From NCBI GenBank assembly GCA_964035545.1, contig OZ037765.1, positions 15,990,698 to 16,054,697 on the forward strand: 64,000 bases of DNA. The letters run 5' to 3'. This stretch comes from Bugula neritina. Its lineage: Eukaryota > Bryozoa > Gymnolaemata > Cheilostomatida > Bugulidae. Every line of letters begins with the position of its first letter. Positions within the stretch are counted from its first letter, which is position 1. The notes under the pieces are model-generated. The model had not been told where the DNA came from and searched no databases. It saw only the letters and a list, made by a program, of their open reading frames with translations. Positions 14,701 to 27,200 of the stretch are shown piece after piece. The translations under genes were made by a program, and so were the position numbers.

Positions 14701-16926
14701 CATTGTCTTGGAAGTTGGTAAAACAGTTTCAGCTTCACGAACAGATGTTCTGCAGATTCCACAGCTAATCTGTATATTCTGTAACTAATCCTTAGCAACA
14801 AAAACCTATTATTGTTTTCCATTTAAATCTGCAGTATTCAAGTTATGTCACCGTGGAATTATTGCATCATTGCTGATTAGATGCGTTATTGTAATGATAA
14901 TTATCACTATAATAATATGATTAAAAGACAATGGTTCAAAAAAGAGTTGAAAGAAAGTTCAGTAGGGGCCACAATCAATACTGATATTGTTGAATTGCTA
15001 TTGAATCTCATTACAAATCATAATCTTCACTGATAGGATTGTGATTCAGAAGTATGCAGCTTGTGTACCAGGACTCTAATCATCATGAATCATAGAGACT
15101 ACAACACAACTTTGTGTATTTGGATATCTGCACTAACTGTAGGCTACTGACAGATGCAGTTTCAAAAAGTAGAAAACGTTCAATAGTATGGTTAGCTACA
15201 TGTTATACTACCCATACCAACAGCAGTGTAAACCCTTGCAGCACCAACTTGCTTAACAGTGTGGCAGGCACCTTAATTCACTGCATTACTACGCCAACCA
15301 CCAAAAGGTGGGCAGTAGAAAACTTACTTATTACAGTGATATTGACAAAAGTTCACAATTAGGAGTGTAGACAAGTTTTTACTATATTTTTTGATTTGAT
15401 TTTCAAATTATATGATCTCCAAATGCTGTTTCAACCAATGGGGGAAACTCTCAAAGTTTCACCTGACCAAGAGATTACTTGAGATTGAAGGTTGAAGGTT
15501 TGTATTTGGGGCAAACTTGCTTTATTTCAAATACACAAAGCCTCTTTTACTACAAATGTTTATTACAGCTGAGGCTATACGATTCCTTCATCAGAGTTTG
15601 CCAATTATAAATGAAGGTATAAAAATAAATAAAGAGCAGGACATGGGAAATAAATTGTTTTCTATGTATTGCAGAAATTTCAGAAATTCAACAAAGTATA
15701 TTTTATGGCCAAAAAAGTTTTGTGAAAAGCTGTTCTATAAATTTCATACAGAATGCCAGCTAATGCTTATGGATAGTTTCCTTTTATTGTGAATCTCCTA
15801 ATTTCAAGTGTGATAATCTGTAGAATATATTGCAAAAAATTGCAGTTAACTAAAACAGGATAACAGATTGGTTTGGGCAGCTAATGATTTTGTTATTTAA
15901 ACTATGATCCTGAAAGCTTGCTAGTTCTATGGCCTAAGCAATAGAAAGTTCTCTAAGTTGTTTAGAACTTCCTAGGACTTCTCAATAATGGGTAGTTTAT
16001 AGTTCTAAAGTAATTAGTCGGAGTAAAACTCTAACAGCAAATTATTTTAATTATTAAACTTGAGACCTAGTTATCACTAAAGTCTTCTGGTTTCATATAC
16101 TTCTGTGAATTGTACTATAACATACATTAGTAAATGTAATTAGGTATGTTTTTGTGGTTCCAATTAATCCTCACTCCTTAGGACTTATGACTGGATCACT
16201 ATGTCTACGAATTGCCTTGTTCTGAAAATTCATTTAATAGCTGTAAATATCTGTAGTATATTGCATGTAGTATATCCATAACTTACAACTGGTGGGTAAA
16301 TTCAGTTTATTTTGGGTACAGTTACTACAAATTTTAATGGCCCAGGTTCTTTAATTGCCTATAAATTTTGGTTTAAGGTGTTGGTGAAAAATGTGGCAAA
16401 GACTGAATATTTTCCATATTCCTCACATGCTTCTCAAACACAGGCTTTTTAGAAGTTCTGTAATACTGCACTTACCTTTATTATACCATCACCATGACAG
16501 CTATAAATATTCAGCTATTCTACTAGTATTATAGAGTGTGATTAAAACAATTGATAGTGACTGTGAAAACCTTTTAAGTAAAGTAGTTGTGTTTTGTCTC
16601 TAAACTCTAGAGTTAGCTCTAAACAAAAACAAGTCTGAGTCCAAATCAATTTGGTGTAATTGCTTAAAGTTTAACGGTACTTGATCGACAATCACGGTAG
16701 TCTGCGTTTTGGTGTAAATGATCGAAATTTTGGGATTTGGGGTTGAATCTCAAATCTAAAGTTTTGCCCAAGTTATTGAGGTAAAATGGCTACAATCCTG
16801 TGTAGATATTAGGCTTACCTCTGATATAAAGTTCCCTCTGATGTGAAATGTAGGTAAATTTATCCTACGATTGTACTCTTCAACTTTTCCAATAAGGGAA
16901 TGCATATCTGTGAATCCTAGCGCCAT
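2710..16926 (-). CDS. RASIP1/RADIL-like: RASIP1/RADIL/afadin-family scaffold: RA-RA-FHA-DIL, no PDZ
   Basis: Ras/Rap effector scaffold, by family expected to act in Rap1-controlled adhesion and cytoskeleton at the cortex. Minus-strand exons 5' to 3': 16819-16926 (ATG 16924-16926), 11844-12036, 9947-10158, 7544-8899, 7311-7354, 6967-7183, 6329-6545, 5870-6039, 4136-4283, 3152-3292, 2710-2984. They total 3081 nt, 1026 codons plus stop, with every phase matching. Domains: RA1 about 37-135 (EYEGCLRFFLVHADNNFTKA, resembling afadin RA1); Ser/Lys-rich linker 172-245; RA2 about 268-364 (CLYDVIGRECEG, ending GLSRRFEIKNQ as in RASIP1/RADIL); FHA about 411-521 (DCPYFLTVGPYN, IVGSS, HQQHCWV); dilute/DIL about 565-900 (LLWMANCIELRGYV, QLISYIYFFIGTSLC, VKIRKNLELLENW, QLRHLLDNYDLG); then ESFDDHPPLVIPS as in RASIP1. 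A polar tail of about 90 residues ends ICSSNSK with no PDZ. The first exon is inferred from ATG, open frame, a GTAAGC donor and matching phase, and is the least certain part. Family comparisons are from memory. Confidence 0.88.
10170..10738. repeat. Minisatellite, about 24-bp unit (TGTAGTGAGTAGTATGTAGTGAAG-like)
   Basis: Tandem array in the intron between the two RA1-encoding exons. From about 10180 to 10350 the units are nearly perfect and 24 bases long (GTAGTGAGTAGTATGTAGTG plus AAGT). They then decay into shorter TAGTGTG and GTAGTATG variants up to about 10735. Because 24 is a multiple of 3, several frames stay open on the minus strand and give a Thr-Leu-His-Tyr-Ile-Leu repeat. That open frame is an artefact of the repeat, not a gene. 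The array begins about 12 bases from the acceptor of exon 9947-10158. Confidence 0.95.
12037..16818 (-). other. Large first intron of the RASIP1/RADIL-like gene
   Basis: 4.8 kb without a supportable exon on either strand. It contains the CTATA tandem array at 13075-13185 and otherwise AT-rich unique sequence. Small open frames at 13216-13410, 15114-15362 and 15517-15792 show no recognisable protein and no splice support. Confidence 0.6.
13072..13185. repeat. Tandem ACTCTATA(GT)CTATA array
   Basis: Imperfect units of about 18-28 bases built from ACTCTATATTCTAT and ACTCTATAGTCTATAAT, repeated about six times, inside the first intron of the RASIP1/RADIL-like gene. Confidence 0.85.
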
Positions 16927-19900
16927 TTCTCACTCTTCTTTGTCTTTAAATGGTTGGACCTGATCTTTAAATCTGTCTCCTTTTACTGTTAGTGCCCTAT
17001 CACTTTCCACCATGTATGACCTAATTGAATGCATGCGTGTAAATGTACATTCAAAATGACTAGTTTGACAAGGCCGTAAGTGCAATATCACTACTAAGAC
17101 TTGCTAGCTTATTTGGTTCTGTTAGAAAAATGAAATGGTAACGGTAATGGCAATTAGCATATCCAGCGCTAGAGGTTTAGTAATACATCTAGTTATGCGT
17201 CACGATTCATTGCCCACGGTGATGGTAAATAGGCAACGTACCAGCTTATTTTCAGTTATGAACATTACTAACAGATATGCACTGCCATCACGCAAGGTGA
17301 TGGTGAAGCTGCGGAACCTAGTTACGAGTTGGGCAACACTATAGTAATGGTGAACAACAGCAACTGCCAACGTTCAACAGTCATCAGATCATGCTTACTT
17401 TTCACAGAACTTACATTGGAATCCCTTAGGCTTGCCCGCTTAGGCTTTGGGGAAAATAATCTTAATGAAGCTAAATGACACACAAAAATAAATATCTAGT
17501 GTAAAACCTGATACAAAAATCAAGGAATGTGATGATTATAAGCAATAATGACATTAGATTTACACACATATCATCTAGAATTATATTAGATATGTATGTA
17601 GGTATGTCATGTTAATATTGATGCTAATATTAATAACTATAAGTATAAGTAATATTGAGATGCCTACTGACACTGTTGGTGTTAACCTCTTCGTTTACAG
17701 AAACTTGAGTAACAGATGTTAATTATAATATACTAGTACTACAAACCCACCCTGTTGAATTTCAAAGTACCAGTAAAATTTCTCAATAGTTGGTAACTGT
17801 TATACTGCGTGCAGGTCGAGCCTTGGATCACGTAGTAGCACTAGTAGTATAGTCTAACTACTCGCTAACCAAGGCGACCTGCCTGAGTAAATTAATTGGT
17901 CCCATAACTTCACTGCGACAGCCACATTTTCCTTTTAGCTGTTGTAGGCTGGGGTCAGAGGTCATCAGGTCAACATTATAAAAACGCATGAATGGATTTG
18001 CCACTCTTGGTACCAATGTGCTTGTATTAGAACTGACTTTTGTTGTTTTTATATAAAAACAGTCTTAACAAGTGATGCTAAAAGCTTATAGCTTCGCTTT
18101 ATTTCCTAAACTTAATTTACATTTTAGAGTTTGAGGTGGGAGGAGACGTTAAATGTTTGAGAACCACAAATAAGTGTTAGATATAAGGGGTAATGATCAA
18201 AGTCTACTTGTACTGCTTAAAATTAACTTTTCTCTTTTGCTTAAATGACCAAGACAGCATAAGGAGTAGTAAAATGAAAATAGTATACAAAAATGGTATA
18301 TAGTTTCACTATTATTTGATCTACGTTTTTATCTATACAGATTTGTGCATATAATAGTCCTTCTAATTTATTTCCAAAAATCAAATTTTGGCATTTCAGT
18401 AAAGCTGATATAAAAATTGTTTTGGAAAACCCTAACTAATGGATGCATTGCAGCAGTTTTTATTGTTTTTAGTGAAAATGTAGTCATCAATGTGGTCAAA
18501 TTTTAATAGCCCAAGTCACATATTTAGTTATCTTTATATGCTTTGATTTAGGGGCAGGTTTAACTTCTTTGCTATATTTCTTATCTGGAACTCAGACTTT
18601 TTTAAGTTTTTCTGTTACTGTACCTACTTACAGAGAGAGAATTAGTAGAGAATTAAAATAAGAAATACAGTGGTTGTTACGTTATGTGTTCATCCCACCT
18701 CTTGGACACAAAGGTTTTGCTCTCATAGTTTGATCAGTATAATGCTTAGTATGCTACTTGGGTACATGCAGTATATATATCACATATGTAGTCCAAGTAA
18801 CAACAAAGTTGTATACACATGTATACAAGTTTATGCAGTATCCTTTACACAACACAGTGTTACCAAATAAATATGTAGATTTTATATAATTGAGTGCATG
18901 TCGCATGGATGAATTTTTATTTAAACCACTGGCCGAAAACTGGACACAGACTGTAAAATGGAACTGCTTTGTTTTAGGTTAACACAACTCTCTATAGTTT
19001 ATAAAGTTTGAATGCTGAATCAATACTTTGAAAAGCTCTTTTAGAATTATTTGATTTACTGAGTAGGCTACTATATTTTTAATCTTAGTGTTTTATTTTT
19101 GCATTTGTATTAATAATCCTACATATCTTTTGTAAATTATGTTACTTTTAGATTCATGGGGCAATGGGACAAATTCTTATGTTGAGCAATCACATTTCTA
19201 CAAAAGAAAACATGTAATCATTCATGGCAAACATTATTGTTTCCTATGTAAAGCATTGTTCCCTAATCCTTCGGTTCATGCCCATTCACACACTAGAGAC
19301 ACTTGAACTACTGCAGCTCACACAAACATGACTACTCTCAACCATCACATTTCACATATTTTCTAATTTTAGCTTGCACATTCCTTCGTCAACAACTGTT
19401 ATAGACCATTGAAGAGTTGAGTTCTAAAGTCCATCAATATGAAATAAACAGCCAAATTAAATTTTTGCTGGATTTTGTAGGCTTTTTTCAAACATACACT
19501 GATGACCCACTTGGTAGCAAATGAAACACAAGTGAGATGCTCAAATCTGCTAAATGCAAAAAAAGTTTTAACAAAAACTACTTTTTTTGTGGTTGGTATG
19601 CCTCAACTAATTGCAGTGATTGGGCCACCATTAGCCTTGATGAAAATGTTATATATCTTCAGAAGATATATATTTTTTTTTCTACCAACTACAACAAAAC
19701 AAACTGTAAAGAAGCCAACAATTGTATTGTACGTTAATGACTAAGCCAAAACTAATATACGATTTCAAAAATCTAACCTTGGCTAAAGTCAAATGCATAA
19801 TATTATATAGGTAACAAATCAGCCCCTCACCATTTGCTCATGTTAGCGGCAGTTTTGATAGGGCAGACAACTCTTAGTTTCTAATTTAAAATTTGCTCTT

Positions 19901-21253
19901 GCATTACAATAATATAGCCTATAAATTATATTAAAGTTTTTTCTTAAGATTTTTGGTAATGGTTAGCAAAGAACCAATCAAGTAGGCTGTGTAACCAAAC
20001 TGCTTTGCAAAGACCTATTTTGCCAACTGACAACTTTATAATGACGTCGATGTATGTGAACTGGATCATGTATGCATAAAGTATTTTATAAAATGTACAC
20101 CAAAATACTTGAAAAAGTAAAAATGTGTTGTTTTACTAAAGTGCATAACTTTGCACACAAGGTAAGTAATTAAACATCTTTATTTTTTATAAACATCAAC
20201 TTTCAATATGTTTGTATTGTTACATGAATAACATTTACAATTTTAAGATTGCAGTGCAAGTTTGTGGAAAGAAGCTATTGTTAGAAAGCATTGAATTTAA
20301 TGGATGCCGTGAGTGGAGCCAATCATTACCACATATAATGATAAAATAGTATTAAATCAGTTATCTCTGAAATATGACTTTGTAGTAAGCAGGGCATAAC
20401 TAAAACCACATTGGCTATAGATAAATTGTTGAGTAGTGCTCTGCAAAAATAGAAAGTATGTTCACATTTGACAAGGTTAGATTTATCTATCGCTAAAAGT
20501 AAATGCAATGAGAGAACAATTTTATTGACTGGTAGCATGCTCTGGAACCCTGCAGGGTTTCTAATAACATGTAGACTCTTGCTTGTTCATTGATAATAAT
20601 AGTTACAGCTGATAGAGTGTTATCAACTATAACTATAGGGTAAGGTATACAATAAATGACTTTACAAGTTCAATTAGACATTCTTAACATACCACCATGT
20701 ATATACTATATTGTACAATCAACACTGCATACTATAGTATACAAGATTATGTATACTATAATATACATAGTACTAAACAAGTTATGTTTAGGATGTTGAG
20801 AAAATTTGATTATAGAAGCCTTAAACTTTGCACCACCAAATCAACTAGCAAATCAAAACAAATGTTCCGGTGCAAAAAAACAAGGCTAACTCTGCACAGG
20901 TAAGTATTCATTGTCATAGGATGAAAGTGGGAACTCTACTACAAGCAAAATTCAACAAGAGCACATGTGGCCCTGGACCATGTTACTCTTAGCAACCATT
21001 TTAATGCTGACAAAAATAGAATGCTAATGCCGTCATACAGACACTCAATTAGTTTTTATTTCAGTATTTGGTGATTAATTTACAAGCTTGATAAAATAAT
21101 GTTTTGAGTGTAGCATGTTTATCTTGAGAAAAGAAATTTACTTCAATTTACTATATAAAAACATTGAACAGATGAAATTGTAAATCTCTTTGAAATATGC
21201 ATAGATGTGAGTGCCTTGATCTTATACAAGCTACAATAAATAAAACTTTTATA
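16927..21253. other. Intergenic spacer between RASIP1/RADIL-like 5' end and RAB3GAP1 3' end
   Basis: Both flanking genes are on the minus strand, so this holds the RASIP1/RADIL-like promoter (near 16930-17450, locally less AT-rich) and the RAB3GAP1 3' UTR (near 21250). The only structured element I see is the hairpin at 17811-17882. Short open frames at 17135-17344, 18670-18870, 19502-19744 and 20697-20903 have no recognisable product. Confidence 0.6.
17811..17882. other. Strong hairpin, possible structured RNA or old element remnant
   Basis: The arm GCAGGTCG-AG-CCTTGG (17811-17826) pairs with CCAAGGCGACCTGC (17869-17882): 14 paired bases with a two-base bulge. The inner part can add a short TAGT/ACTA pairing. 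It is GC-rich against an AT-rich background. No tRNA or known RNA family is recognised. Confidence 0.55.
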
Positions 21254-24200
21254 TCACACAAACGTACTATCTTCAGAAAATGCCCCACACAGTCTATATT
21301 CATATCCATTCATTACACAACGCATGTACTGAGGGAGTTGCTGTGAATATGGTGTGGGACGAGGAGCTACAGTCCGTAATATATATTCTTTTGCTACTGG
21401 CTTAGGAAACACAGCGCTGCCCATGTCAGATTTGTCTTTTGAAGAGCTATATGGATTATGGTGGCCAGACTGCATGTGCTAAAATATAAAACAATATGGA
21501 AATACTTTTACTTTTTTCTCAAAATATTTTTGACTGAACAACTACGAGCTAATGAAAAAATCAACAAAAAACATAACTTTGTACATCGTTAGCAAATATT
21601 TAATACGCCAGCAGCTGGTAACAGCCAATAAAACTTTCAACTTGCACAAAAGAGGTATAGTCTTAGTAAGATGTCTTAGAGGTATACTACCTTTTGAAAC
21701 AAGTTTCTGAGAGCTTTGCCGATCGGACCTCTAGCTCCACCCACAACCTTAACCTCCTCCTGAGTGAGCAGACTGAGTACAAACTCCCTGACATCTTCGC
21801 TATCCTCCCTTGCTTCATCACAACCAAACTTGAAGAAGAGAGATTTAGCTCTGGAAATGACTAGCTCAGCAGAGTGCATGCTGTGTATACAATCAATATA
21901 TGCTCCAGCATTCTGTGACGAGTTTCTGGTCACTCTCTCCAGTTGGGATATCAAAGTCTTTATAGAAGGTGCAAGTGATGGCACCAAATCCTCACCTGCA
22001 GTAGGAGCAAACTGACCTTGACATCTTTCACTGCCTTCAAATTTTTTAGCACAATATTTTATTAAAACTTTCTCACAAATTTTTAGTTACTCAATTTTTT
22101 TTAAACAACCAATAGCTTATCAAATAAAAAGAATGTTTTCAAATTTGATAGCAGGAAACTCTTTTTCGAAGATTAAGTCAGAATAAATGATGCATGCAAT
22201 GTTGCCAAGCTGTAATATTGTCAGCTAAAATAAAGTCAAATTGACTTGAGTACTTGTTGATTCAAGTAGTTGAAATCCTTTGACTCCAAATAACTTGTTG
22301 AAAATGACTGATTGCAACATTTTAAAATTTACTTGAGAAATATTGTAATGGCCATAGAACATGTTATGTTAACCCCCTTCCATTGGGTACATATAGAACC
22401 ACGTCCATGCCCAAGCTCAAATGTATTATAGTTATAAATGTATTATGACATTTCTTCGTTACGCGTGAGCTAACTCTGTGAAATGCCGTACTCTCTGTGG
22501 ATAGTGGCGCAGGGTACCTCAACAGACCATCATGGTCCCCACCGCCAGAACCTACCGACCAATCAAAGCCCAACCTGCCCTTAAAAGGAGTACCTTCCAG
22601 GCGCCCAGACTCACTTCGCTCTTGGACTTAGTACAAAGCTCACTCGTATATCAATCTCTATGTCATGTTACTTTTTATCTTGATATAGTTTCCTTTCTTT
22701 ATAATTACTGTTTCAAATATATGGGTTCTACTACAACGATACTCGGTTCTCTTTCTCTCAAACCTAATCATAAGAGCTATGTTCTAGCATTGCAAACACA
22801 CACACTCATAACCCACATTGTAGTAGCTCAAAAAAATACAACAATATTAAATTAAATATTTAGTAATTCGATACAATTTAATTTAAATATACTTGAAAGC
22901 AAACTTGTCTTAATATTTATATTTCTAATATAATAAATATAAGACAGCTAAATATAAATAATTATTTATTTAAATACTTATAAATTAAAAAAGATTGATG
23001 AGTGATTTATTTAAAAAATTTAGTTGACTTACTAATTGATGTAATATTTTAATTTAAATTATGACTTCATCAATTAAGCATACATACCTTGTTTCTTGAT
23101 TTGGCCAATAGCAGACTGGCATGCCATTGGCAGCAAATGTAGAGCCACTTGCGCTGGTGTCAAGTTCGCCAACAAATGCAGCACCTACAATAAATTGCAT
23201 AAAAAATAATGAAGAGCCTTAGTAACTTAATACACGTTGCACTAAGAGAGAACAACTGCTGGGGTATCTTCACTAAGACTAAAGTTACACTTCAATCTTA
23301 AAAAATAGGTTTTTTAAAAATATAGTCAACACTGAAGTGAACAATTTTCATTCATTTGCGTAAACTAAACTAAAAACTATTACCTTTTCTGCCTCTTTTG
23401 TATCATTAAATAATCTCTTCTGTCTTTTAGCTGGGATGGGCTTAGCATTAGACCACGCCTCTTGCCACATGTTGCCAGGTACTAGCATTCTTTTACTCAA
23501 GCAACCTGAACAATTCACCATGATATGTAGCAATGAGAGTATAAGCTGGCTAAAATAAATTAAGTTGATAAATTTATGCTATAACAAATTTTTCATTAGA
23601 AAACAAACCTTTTTCAACAGTATTTCCAGTGTCCTTTTCAATTACTGATTCCTCAATAAAATCACGTGGCGAATACCATCTTACGAAATCTTCGAGAATA
23701 CACCCAGGGTTTGCTGCCTAAAAACCATTCTTACTATTGCAACAATTCAAAGGTGTGGCACTCATTGTCTTGAATACAAAATTAAAACTTGCTGGCATTA
23801 GTAAATAAAAATGTTTATGAAAATGCAGTAGTAGTAATGACGACAGTCGTAGTGTCATATTTTCAGCCTACTAAAATTAAGTTATGGGTCATTTTACTTA
23901 ATTTAGTACACCCTGGAAATCTCTAGTTTTTAGTTATTTTTTACAATTTAGCTGCTAATGAACATGGGGTTTTTTTCCAAAACTAGTAGAATATTATTAA
24001 ATACACCTAAATGATCAAGGTTCTTTTTAATTTTGTTTGATTTCCCATGTTTTTTCTTATTTATTTAGCTAATTTTGATTGTGGACCGTTACGGGTTTTT
24101 CGTAACGGTCTGTAATGAAAATTGGCTAAATGAATAGGAAAAAACATGTGAAATAAAGCAAAATTAAAAAGAACCTTGATCATTTAGGTGTATTTAATAA

Positions 24201-27200
24201 TATTCTACTAGTTTTGGAAAAAACCCCATGTTCATTAGCAGCTAAATTGTGAAAAATAGCTAAGAACTGGAGATTTCCAGTGTGTACTAAATTAAGTAAA
24301 GTGGCCCTTATGCAAGTCAAAGTATATTTCAATACATTTCAAGCATTTCAGAGACGAGTACCTTAAATGATTCCATATCTGATACGAGACTTGCACTCTG
24401 CAACCTCGCCCTGAGACTGCTTCCACTTGACGAGGTCCCAAGTCTACAGTATTTCAACACATCTGTACTATTAACTATGTAGAATGTGTTATTACTATTG
24501 CCAAAATTGACAGGTGTCGTTATTTAACAAGTTCAACTATGTTAATTATTGGCAAAATTTAAATGAAAAATAATACATTCAAGTATTAGGACAGTGAAAA
24601 GCTGCAAATTGCTCAGTCAAATGAATGACATGAATATTATTTCTAAAAGTGAGAGAACCTTGTTCATCCCATTATGTAATAAATGCGAATACCTAGTCAG
24701 CATGTCAGCGTGTTCTTCTAGCATATCTTCAGTCATAGGAGAAGGTTCTTGAGTCAGAGGAACATATATAAACTCATCTGAATTCATTAGTTTCTGTTCT
24801 CCTAGTAAACATAATCGACCTTGAGGCTGTAGTGTTATACCCCCGTCAGATGATGCAGTGGGAGCAGGACTATTGTCTTCAATGCTGTCAGCTTCACAGT
24901 CAAAAAACTCCTCGTTGTCATCCTCATCAGCAGCTCCATCTACCTCAGCACACTCCACACTCTCAGTCTCATGAGATAGGACTCCCTCTCCTTCAGCACT
25001 TGTCTCAGGCTTGCCAGTTGTATCATCCGTGGATGACTGAGTTGACACATTTTGGTCTCTCGCTATTTTCTTTTCAATACAACAGTTGAGCATTTGCAGT
25101 TTCTGGTATAGAATGCCCTGAGATAAGTTGGGTAGACCTTTCTCAAGTCTGCAACATAATCAGATAGAAAATTTACCAACAAACTGTACACTTGCCTTTG
25201 TCTATGTTTTGATGGCAATCTTCACACACTCTATAACTTGATGGTACTGAAAACTGAAGCATGCAGCAAGTTGTGAAGTTGAAAGATATCAATATTGTTT
25301 ATGCTAAACAGTTTGATAAATGACACAATAAATGCTAAATTCACATGATAAACACTTGCATTGAACATTGGAGATAACGCTACTGTGGGAAAAGTAGAAA
25401 CAAATTTTGTGTTTGTGTTAGGATAGAATTCCCTTGATAGCTAAAATCTCATGATTGTTGTGAAAAAACAACAATGTACTCAAGTGAAAAACAAAACAAT
25501 TCTTACATCTACTCACCCTGGTAAAAGTATAGAGTTGTCCAGCCTATACCTCATTTCTAGCACAAATTCATGCCACAGATGGGCCACTGCCTTCAGGCCA
25601 CCATAGGAATGGTTAACAAGACAGCAGGCTACAGCTAGGTTGTATAGAGGACTGTGTACGGGTGCAGTCTTGTAAAACTTGAATACCTCCTGTCGAAATG
25701 TATTGAATGCACATGTTACTAACTGAAAATAGTATGTCCCTTTACTTCAACCAAGTGAAACTTGGCTGACTGCTTGTAGTTTTAAATTTCTATAAGCATC
25801 CAATACTTTCTAGAAAATATAATCCAAAATACTTATAAAATGCTGCAATCGTAATTATTTACTTTCAAGTTTTCTGTATCTTCTGACAAGATTTCATCAA
25901 CTTCACCTTGCTCACCACTGGCATCAGGAAACACGTGCTGCAAACAAATCACATGGCTGATGTCACACCACCTAAATAGTATAACACTCAACAAGACTTC
26001 TAATGTTCACTAAAAACTAATTACACTGTAGGCTACAGCCTAAAAGTAAACTAGATAATTCTTTGATAAGGAGAGTATAGATTTTGGTTTTGACGGTGCT
26101 GTTGATGAGTGGTTATAATCATATAGTGATATGCACGCATATATATATCCACCAACATTAGGATTATTAGAATTTAGTGAGGCAAACCATCTCTTTGATG
26201 GAAAATTGGTCAAATTAAAGAATAAAAGCTGAGAACTTTTAATAAATCAAAAAAATAGGAAAATAACAATTTTAAAACAATTACCACAAATTCAATTGGT
26301 CTATGCGTACTAATCAACAATATACATGTATGACTTTTGTTACTACAGTCCCTAGTAAACTCACAAAAAGGGAACGACAAAGAAAGCATTATAAAAAAGG
26401 TGTCATCTCAAAAGTGATTTTAGTTGAAACCCTAAAGCTGCTACTTCAATCTACATTTGATTGAGTTACGTGTAACTGTTAGCATATAACAAACAAGGTA
26501 TTAGATTAAGAGAAAACTACCAGCAGAATCTTGTTCAACAAGTCAAGAGGGATAGGGGAGTCTGTCTGTGGGTGACTACTAAGTCTGGATCTAGTGTTGG
26601 ACACAACCCTGGAAACCCTTGACAATGAGGGCAGATTGTACTGAGTGTGCGGATCTGTTAGTTTTTCCAACGCATCGGCCAACTCTGCAAAAATGGTATA
26701 GCTACTGCTATATTCAAGTGAAAACTCAAAAGTTCTAATTAGTCTCAGTTGATGGAATGTATGTGCTGTTGTAAAACAGACCAATAATTTGCATGATGAG
26801 TTAAATATATGCCGGAAAAAATGTAAATAGCAAATTCAAACAACCTGAGTGGCTAAAGCTATAGTAAATGATTAATTACATTCTATTATGTAACCACACC
26901 AACAAGAGTAGTTTTTACTATTTATGCAGAGCACGAGGAGAAACCCCAATCAAGCATTAACAAATGCTCACTCAATTCTTTAATAACAACTCAAGAAAAA
27001 TAAGACCAAGTTAAAGCTTTTATCTAAACATTTTAAATAAGCAAAACAATTTTCTTATTATTTGCATAATGGTAAACATTAATTATACCTTACAAGGATA
27101 TATACATATTGAAAATCTTTTTGTTTGAAAATGCAAGTTTTAAAACTTGAAACACTTTATAGTCAAAAATTATTCAACATGGTCTTTAAACTTTCTGTTT

